NCBI RefSeq assembly: GCF_900107115.1
Contig: NZ_FNOS01000002.1
Location: 422,778-486,777 of the forward strand
Reading direction: 5' to 3'
Source: Salimicrobium album
Lineage (GTDB): Bacteria > Bacillota > Bacilli > Bacillales > Halobacillaceae
DNA: 64,000 bases
Shown here: positions 58,839 through 64,000 of the stretch, piece by piece
How positions within the stretch are numbered: position 1 is the stretch's first letter
Layout of the letters: each line of letters begins with the position of its first letter
Program-made: the position numbers and the translations under genes
The notes under the pieces: model-generated
Databases searched by the model: none
What the model was told of the DNA's origin: nothing
What the model saw: only the letters and a program-made list of their open reading frames with translations

Positions 58839-61800
58839 ATGGAAATCATGGAGTTGACCCTGCAGGCCTTCGGACCGTATAAAAACAGGCAGACTATTTC
58901 TTTTGAGAGACTGAAACAGTATCCCATATTTCTTATCACCGGTCCGACAGGTGCAGGAAAGACGACAATATTCGACGCCATCTGTTTTGCTCTGTACGGA
59001 AAGGCCAGCGGCAGCGACCGCGACCAGGAAACCTTACGAAGCCAGCTGTCCCGGCCCGAAGAAAAGACATTTGTCTCTTTTACATTCCGTATAAACAACA
59101 AGACGTATGCGCTTGAAAGATCCCCGAAACAGGTAGTGGCGAAACAAAGGGGAGAAGGAACGAAAGAAGAGCCGGCCAGAGCTGAACTGTATTTCGATCC
59201 GGAAGGAGAGCGTCAGCTTCTGGCTTCGAAAGTGAGGGAGGTGGATCAGCTTGTCGAGGATATGCTCGGATTGAATTACGAGCAGTTCCGCAAGATGATG
59301 ATGATTCCTCAGGGAGAGTTCCGCAAACTTATCTCCGAAAACAGCCGGGAACGGGAAGAAGTGCTGCGTAAAATTTTCGACACCAGCCTGTATATGGACG
59401 TCACGGAAAGACTTAAACAGAAGAGAGCGGGCCTGGAGGGGGAAATTAAGAAGTCGAGGGAAAAAGCGAAAGACATCGTGTCACACCTTTATTTCGATGA
59501 AGAAAAAGATCTGCCCGAAAATCCTGCTGATGCCATGTACTATATCCGGCAAGATATTGACGGGAAGAATGAGCTGATTGCCCGGATCGGGGAACGTAAA
59601 GCAGCCCGGGAAAAAGTGAAAAACGATATAGAAGAGAAGCTTAAGAAAATCGAACAGCACAATGACCTGCTGAAAGATCGGGAAGATTACGCGAAGAGAC
59701 AGGAAGAGATACAGTCTCATAAGCAGGAAATCGAGAAGAAAAAGACCATGGCCGCGAAGGGAGAAGAAGCAGATAAGCTCGAAATTTACGACAAACAGGT
59801 GAGAGTAGCCGAACATGACCTCAAGGACCTGGAGCGCCAGAGGAATGAGACGAAAGCAGATTATGAGAAAGTGGTGCAGCAGCAGGAAAGAAAGCAGCAG
59901 GAGCGGAAAGATTTTGAGGGGAAAGAAGAAGAACGTCTGCAGCTGAAACGGAAATTGGACCGTCTCGAGGAAGACAGGGAACGGTTTCCTGAAATAAAAG
60001 ACAAAGAAAAAAATGCAGACGCGAAAAAGCGAAAGAAAGAAGAGCTGAGGAAAGAACTTCAACAACAAAAGGAAGATGGCACACGCTGCAGGCAGAAGGA
60101 GAAAGCCCTTTCGGACAGTCTGGTGCAATTTCAGGGTATAGATCAGAAGTACTTCGACTGGAAAGGGAAGACCGACCGGCAGGAATACGAAAAAGAAAAA
60201 CTGAACCGGATGTATGGCCTCGCGGCAAAATGGGCGGAAGAGCAGAAGGAACGGGAAAGACATGAAGCCTTTTTCCGGGAGAAAAGAGAGGAAAGGATCA
60301 ATAAAGAAAAAGAATGGACACGTTTGACTTCCTCGCAGAAAGAACACCAGGCTTATCTTCTGATGCTTGAACTCGCCCCCGGCGACTCCTGTCCGGTGTG
60401 CGGCTCCGATCATCACCCGTCGCCTGCGCGTCCGGAAGAGGCTGTGGATAAAGAGGAGATAGAAGCAGCGGAAGAAGCCGTGAAGCAGTTGAAAAAACAG
60501 GAAGAGCAGCTGCAGGAGAAGGTGTTCCGGGTAAAAGCGGATGAAGAATCGAAGAAGCAGGAACTGGAAGCGAACGGTTATGAAGTGGAAGCAACACCGG
60601 CGGATGATGTCGCCGGAAACCTGGAAGAACAGATCAAAGAAGTGAACCGCAGCCTGCACACGTTGCAGACAGAAACAGAGAAGCTTGATGCGGAAAGAAA
60701 AGAAAGGGATGAGACGGAACGCACGCACAGAGAAGTCCAGAGATCGCTGGAAGAGAAAAGGGAGCGATACGAAACTCTGAAAGCTCAGTATGATGCCGTA
60801 CAAAAAGAGATTTACGAGGTGGAAGCAGAACTGAAAGAATTTTATCGTTCCCTGTCTCAGTTCGGAAATGTCGAGGAACTGACGACTGATACGCTGGAGC
60901 GGATATATGAAGACATCAGCGCCCGGCACGAGAAAATGACGGAAGAGAAGCAGCGGATCGATGATGAACTGTCCCGTCTTGCCGAAAAACGCAGCGGCCT
61001 TGAGGGGACATTGAAACAGCATAGAGAGACGTATGAGAAAGCGGAAAAAACAGTAAGAGCCAACGAAGAAGAGTTTAGACAAATGTTTGAAAAGACTTCC
61101 TTTTCAAGTCTGGAAGACTACAAAGAGAGTAAAATAACTCCCGGTGAAGTGGAAGCTGCAAAAAAAGAAATCCAGGACTATGAAAACAGAAAAAAATTCA
61201 TCGAAAGCCGTCTGAAAGAACTCGACGAAAAAATCGGTGAAGAAACAGCGTATATCCCCACCGACTCCCTCGCACAGGAAATACAGGAGATTACGGAGGA
61301 AATGAACAACATTCAGGAAAGACTCACTCAGAAGGGTTATGAAAGAAAGCACAATGAGAAATCCCTGCGGGAACTTAATGACCTCCTGAAGGAGCAGGGG
61401 ACGAACGAGCAGTTGTTCTATGAGGTGGGAGACCTTGCCCGTGTTACGAACGGAGACAATTCGCTCCGGCTTTCTCTCGAGAGATATGTACTCGCTTCGT
61501 ATCTCGATGAAATCCTGCTTCAGGCGAATCAGCGGCTCCAGGTGATGACCGACTACCGCTATCAGTTGAAACGGAGCGAAGAAATCGCCAAAAGGGGAGC
61601 TCAAAGCGGACTGGACCTTGAAGTGATGGATCAGTACACGGGACTCGAAAGATCGGTACGTACCCTGTCCGGAGGCGAAGGGTTCAAAGCCGCTTTAAGT
61701 CTTGCTCTCGGTATGGCGGATGTCGTCCAGTCCCATGCCGGAGGTGTACAGTTGAATACGCTGTTCATCGACGAAGGTTTCGGGACTCTCGATGATATTT

Positions 61801-61958
61801 CCCTGCAGCAGGCGATCGAATGTCTAAAATCACTGCAGGACGGGAATCGTCTGTTAGGAATCATTTCACACGTCCCGCAGCTGAAAGAGGAAATACCCGT
61901 ACAGATGCAGGTCAATGCTACGGGCAGCGGGTCCAGTGTCACGATCAAATATAGCTGA
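58839..61958 (+). CDS. sbcC: Nuclease SbcCD subunit C
   Basis: A 1039-residue Rad50-like ATPase. Walker A GPTGAGKTTIFDAI is near residue 33; two long Glu/Lys/Arg-rich coiled coils (about 180-510 and 530-880) flank the zinc hook CPVCG near residue 516; the ABC signature TLSGGEGFKAALSLAL and Walker B FIDEGFGTLD lie near the C terminus. The arms tether DNA ends while SbcD cuts. ATG at 58839 or three codons later. Confidence 0.96.
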   Translation: MEIMELTLQAFGPYKNRQTISFERLKQYPIFLITGPTGAGKTTIFDAICFALYGKASGSDRDQETLRSQLSRPEEKTFVSFTFRINNKTYALERSPKQVVAKQRGEGTKEEPARAELYFDPEGERQLLASKVREVDQLVEDMLGLNYEQFRKMMMIPQGEFRKLISENSREREEVLRKIFDTSLYMDVTERLKQKRAGLEGEIKKSREKAKDIVSHLYFDEEKDLPENPADAMYYIRQDIDGKNELIARIGERKAAREKVKNDIEEKLKKIEQHNDLLKDREDYAKRQEEIQSHKQEIEKKKTMAAKGEEADKLEIYDKQVRVAEHDLKDLERQRNETKADYEKVVQQQERKQQERKDFEGKEEERLQLKRKLDRLEEDRERFPEIKDKEKNADAKKRKKEELRKELQQQKEDGTRCRQKEKALSDSLVQFQGIDQKYFDWKGKTDRQEYEKEKLNRMYGLAAKWAEEQKERERHEAFFREKREERINKEKEWTRLTSSQKEHQAYLLMLELAPGDSCPVCGSDHHPSPARPEEAVDKEEIEAAEEAVKQLKKQEEQLQEKVFRVKADEESKKQELEANGYEVEATPADDVAGNLEEQIKEVNRSLHTLQTETEKLDAERKERDETERTHREVQRSLEEKRERYETLKAQYDAVQKEIYEVEAELKEFYRSLSQFGNVEELTTDTLERIYEDISARHEKMTEEKQRIDDELSRLAEKRSGLEGTLKQHRETYEKAEKTVRANEEEFRQMFEKTSFSSLEDYKESKITPGEVEAAKKEIQDYENRKKFIESRLKELDEKIGEETAYIPTDSLAQEIQEITEEMNNIQERLTQKGYERKHNEKSLRELNDLLKEQGTNEQLFYEVGDLARVTNGDNSLRLSLERYVLASYLDEILLQANQRLQVMTDYRYQLKRSEEIAKRGAQSGLDLEVMDQYTGLERSVRTLSGGEGFKAALSLALGMADVVQSHAGGVQLNTLFIDEGFGTLDDISLQQAIECLKSLQDGNRLLGIISHVPQLKEEIPVQMQVNATGSGSSVTIKYS

Positions 61959-61970
61959 GGAGGAATTCAT

Positions 61971-62219
61971 ATGGCTACTCCCTTTTCAATGGGATGGGTG
62001 CTTATTACCGAAGGAAAAGAAAAAAGACTAAATCCGGATGATAATCTGTTTGAAGTGACGTTCGACGGGTATCAGCTGTTTCCGATGCATGAACATCTGG
62101 AAGTGAGACGTCATCTGAAATCGGACCAGATCGGAACGGCCAATATTGAGCAGCTGACGTTGAAAGACGGCAGGACTATCTGTCATTACCGGCTGGTCTC
62201 CCTGTATTCGGTCAACTGA
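61971..62219 (+). CDS. Small conserved protein, probably DUF2584 family
   Basis: An 82-residue soluble protein with VLITEGKEKRL, a central YQLFPMHEHLEVRRH and a C-terminal CHYRLVSLYSVN, a pattern I associate with DUF2584 proteins of Bacillus, though from memory only. Function unknown. GAGGAGG precedes the ATG, 12 bp after sbcC, so it may be cotranscribed with sbcDC. Confidence 0.6.
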   Translation: MATPFSMGWVLITEGKEKRLNPDDNLFEVTFDGYQLFPMHEHLEVRRHLKSDQIGTANIEQLTLKDGRTICHYRLVSLYSVN

Positions 62220-62267
62220 ACAGACAGATGTGCCTGATTTTTAATAAGTGGACAGGGGGGAGCAACA

Positions 62268-62936
62268 GTGATCGATTTGAATAACGACTGGAATCCGCTT
62301 CTGCAGCCGGAACAGGAGAAGCCTTACTACCGGCAGCTGCGGTCTTTTCTGAAAGAAGAATACGGAAAGAAAGAAATATATCCTCCGATGCACGATATAT
62401 TCAACGCGCTGCAGACTACCGGGTATGAAGATACAAAAGTGGTCATTCTTGGCCAGGATCCCTATCATGGCCCGGGGCAGGCGCACGGCTACAGTTTCTC
62501 GGTGAGACCCGGTGTCACCATCCCGCCGTCACTCCGGAATATATTCAAAGAGCTTCAGGAAGATATAGGGGTACCGGCGCCTTTCGGAGGAACCCTTCTT
62601 CCATGGGCGGAAGAGGGAGTATTACTGATGAATAACGTTCTCACCGTCCGCCGCGGGGAGGCTCATTCCCATCAGGGGAAAGGGTGGGAGCAGTTCACGG
62701 ATAAAGTGATTGAAGTTTTAAATGAGCGGGAGACACCGGTCGTGTTTTTCCTGTGGGGGAGAGCCGCCCGTCAGAAAGCGGACGGAGTGGACAGGGAGAA
62801 GCATTTCGTAATCGAAAGTTCTCATCCGAGTCCCTTCGCCGCGCACAAAGGTTTTTTCGGAAGCAGACCGTTCAGCCGGGCTAATGCGTTCCTCGAGGAA
62901 AAGGGGCGTTCTCCCGTGAACTGGAAACTTTCCTGA
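62268..62936 (+). CDS. ung: Uracil-DNA glycosylase
   Basis: A 222-residue family 1 enzyme that removes uracil from DNA. The water-activating GQDPYHG is near residue 64, AHGYSFSV and [12 protein letters not shown] follow, and the DNA-intercalating [13 protein letters not shown] is near residue 186. GTG start after AGGGGGGAG. It complements ThyA at 54.8 kb in keeping uracil out of DNA. Confidence 0.97.
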   Translation: MIDLNNDWNPLLQPEQEKPYYRQLRSFLKEEYGKKEIYPPMHDIFNALQTTGYEDTKVVILGQDPYHGPGQAHGYSFSVRPGVTIPPSLRNIFKELQEDIGVPAPFGGTLLPWAEEGVLLMNNVLTVRRGEAHSHQGKGWEQFTDKVIEVLNERETPVVFFLWGRAARQKADGVDREKHFVIESSHPSPFAAHKGFFGSRPFSRANAFLEEKGRSPVNWKLS

Positions 62937-63031
62937 AATAACCGGCCATCATTGCAGTAAGCACGAAAATTGATATTTTTCGTTAATTCAGAAACAATAT
63001 AATTGGAACGAATTAGTATGGAGGGGTTCAT

Positions 63032-63991
63032 TTGGCACAGCAACTGAAGACAGCAACATTCGCAGGCGGATGCTTCTGGTGTATGGTAGAGCCTTTTGAC
63101 GAAAGGCCCGGTATCCATTCCATCACCTCAGGCTACACGGGAGGGGACGTGGAAAACCCGACCTACATGCAGGTAGTGACGACGGACACAGGACATAGGG
63201 AAGCCGTAGAAATCGTTTATGACCCTGAGATTTTCCCGTATCGCCGACTGCTTGATATTTTCTGGACACAGATCGATTCTACCGACGATAAAGGTCAATT
63301 CGCCGATCGCGGGTTTTCCTATACGACAGCGATCTACTATCACGATGAAGAACAGAAGCAGCTCGCTGAAGAAAGTAAGAGAGAGCTCGAAGCTTCCGGA
63401 AAATTCCGCAATCCTATCGTAACTCCCATACTGCCGGCCAGTAAGTTTTACGAAGCTGAAAAGGAACACCAGGACTACTACAAGAAAAACAGGTTCCACT
63501 ATAAAATGTACAAAAAAGGTTCAGGGAGGGCGAAATTTATCAAAGATCATTGGAAACTTGACAAGAACAAAGAGGATCTGAAAAACAGCCTGACGGATAT
63601 CCAGTACAAAGTGACCCAGGAAAATGCAACGGAACGGCCGTTCCAGAATGAATATCACGATCACGAAGAAGACGGCATATACGTAGATGTCGTATCCGGA
63701 GAACCGTTGTTTTCTTCCACAGATAAATACGATGCCGGATGCGGATGGCCCAGTTTTACCAAACCTATGGAAAAACAGCAGGTCGAAGAAGAAGTCGATC
63801 AGACCCACGGTATGATCCGTACGGAAGTGCGCAGCTCCGGAGCGGACTCCCATCTCGGTCACGTATTCGAGGACGGTCCTAAGGATCAGGGCGGTCTAAG
63901 GTACTGCATCAATTCCGCGGCACTTACGTTCATTCCTAAAAGCGAAATGAAAGAGCAGGGGTACGGGGACTATCTTTATTTATTCAGATAA
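63032..63991 (+). CDS. msrAB: Fused peptide methionine sulfoxide reductase MsrA-MsrB
   Basis: A 319-residue fusion that repairs both S- and R-methionine sulfoxides. The MsrA domain (about 1-160) has the catalytic GGCFWCM; the MsrB domain (about 175-319) has [18 protein letters not shown] and the catalytic cysteine in [10 protein letters not shown]. Zinc-binding CxxC pairs are absent, as in many Bacillus MsrB proteins. TTG start after GGAGGGG; only nine bases follow the stop before the window ends. Confidence 0.95.
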   Translation: MAQQLKTATFAGGCFWCMVEPFDERPGIHSITSGYTGGDVENPTYMQVVTTDTGHREAVEIVYDPEIFPYRRLLDIFWTQIDSTDDKGQFADRGFSYTTAIYYHDEEQKQLAEESKRELEASGKFRNPIVTPILPASKFYEAEKEHQDYYKKNRFHYKMYKKGSGRAKFIKDHWKLDKNKEDLKNSLTDIQYKVTQENATERPFQNEYHDHEEDGIYVDVVSGEPLFSSTDKYDAGCGWPSFTKPMEKQQVEEEVDQTHGMIRTEVRSSGADSHLGHVFEDGPKDQGGLRYCINSAALTFIPKSEMKEQGYGDYLYLFR

Positions 63992-64000
63992 CGGGTATTC

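Noticed and set aside
59481-61082. 533-codon frame antisense to sbcC
   Set aside because: It mirrors the Glu/Lys-rich coiled coil as a Phe/Leu-rich product, a usual artefact of such regions; sbcC itself is intact with all motifs.
63653-63900. Missing zinc-binding cysteines in the MsrB domain as an anomaly
   Set aside because: Many Bacillus MsrB domains lack the CxxC pairs, and the catalytic cysteine is present.

Overview
The window is a chromosomal housekeeping segment from a Gram-positive member of the Bacillaceae or a close relative. Gene order follows the Bacillus subtilis block from ypbG/mecB/gudB through cmk, der, hbs, the gerC (hepS-menG-hepT) operon, aroC-aroA, qcrABC, dapB, dinG, asnS, dnaD, ponA-recU, gpsB and rnpB for about 51 kb. 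It then continues with other conserved genes: ypdPQ, cspD, thyA-dfrA, tatAC, sbcDC, ung and msrAB. Supporting this are SigA-type promoters with 17-bp spacers, purine-rich ribosome binding sites, frequent TTG and GTG starts, a type B RNase P RNA and bacillithiol genes. Many proteins are acidic, which would suit a halophilic or alkaliphilic lifestyle, but that is inference. I found no tRNA, rRNA operon, CRISPR array, insertion sequence, prophage or restriction/defence cluster.

Layout. 0.2-9.3 kb: metallophosphoesterase, MecA-type adaptor, glutamate dehydrogenase, bacillithiol-disulfide reductase, asparaginase (minus strand), PrsW protease, PilZ protein, CMP kinase, acyltransferase and an S1-domain protein. 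9.3-18 kb: isopentenyl isomerase, Der GTPase, GpsA, HU, TRAP, heptaprenyl diphosphate synthase with the menaquinone methyltransferase, and Ndk. 18-24.4 kb: a tightly overlapping aroC-aroB-aroH-hisC-tyrA-aroA operon. 24.5-29.3 kb: TPR protein, YpiF, the menaquinol:cytochrome c reductase qcrABC, and YpjA. 29.4-43.6 kb: zinc peptidase, YitT-like protein (minus), MazG-like protein, DapB, MgsA, BshA, CCA enzyme, BirA, DinG, YpmA, YpmB, AspB, AsnS, DnaD and Nth. 43.7-47.9 kb (minus): ponA with a very long acidic tail, and recU. 48-51.9 kb: YppE, Cdd, YpsA, GpsB, rnpB and the THUMP-domain methyltransferase. 52-53.7 kb (minus): ypdP-ypdQ behind a preQ1 riboswitch, and cspD with a long leader. 53.8-64 kb: DUF72 protein, ThyA, DHFR, TatA/TatC, YozE-like protein, SbcD/SbcC, a small protein, uracil-DNA glycosylase and fused MsrA/MsrB.

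How the genes work together. HepS/HepT make the heptaprenyl chain and MenG finishes menaquinone, which feeds QcrABC. The aro operon supplies chorismate and commits it to tyrosine and phenylalanine. YpdA and BshA belong to bacillithiol metabolism. PonA, RecU, GpsB and YpsA form the usual cell wall, division and chromosome-segregation neighbourhood.

The most unusual features are the roughly 425-residue Ser/Asn/Asp/Glu/Gly tail on the class A penicillin-binding protein with a duplicated segment inside it, the preQ1-I riboswitch on ypdP, a promoter followed at once by a terminator at 25.8 kb, a hairpin at the expected 5' end of the hbs mRNA, and the absence from their usual slots of spoIVA, trpEDCFBA, folE, cheR, bshB1 and panBCD. 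Loss of spoIVA from its slot hints at a lineage that does not sporulate, but only the whole genome could show that.
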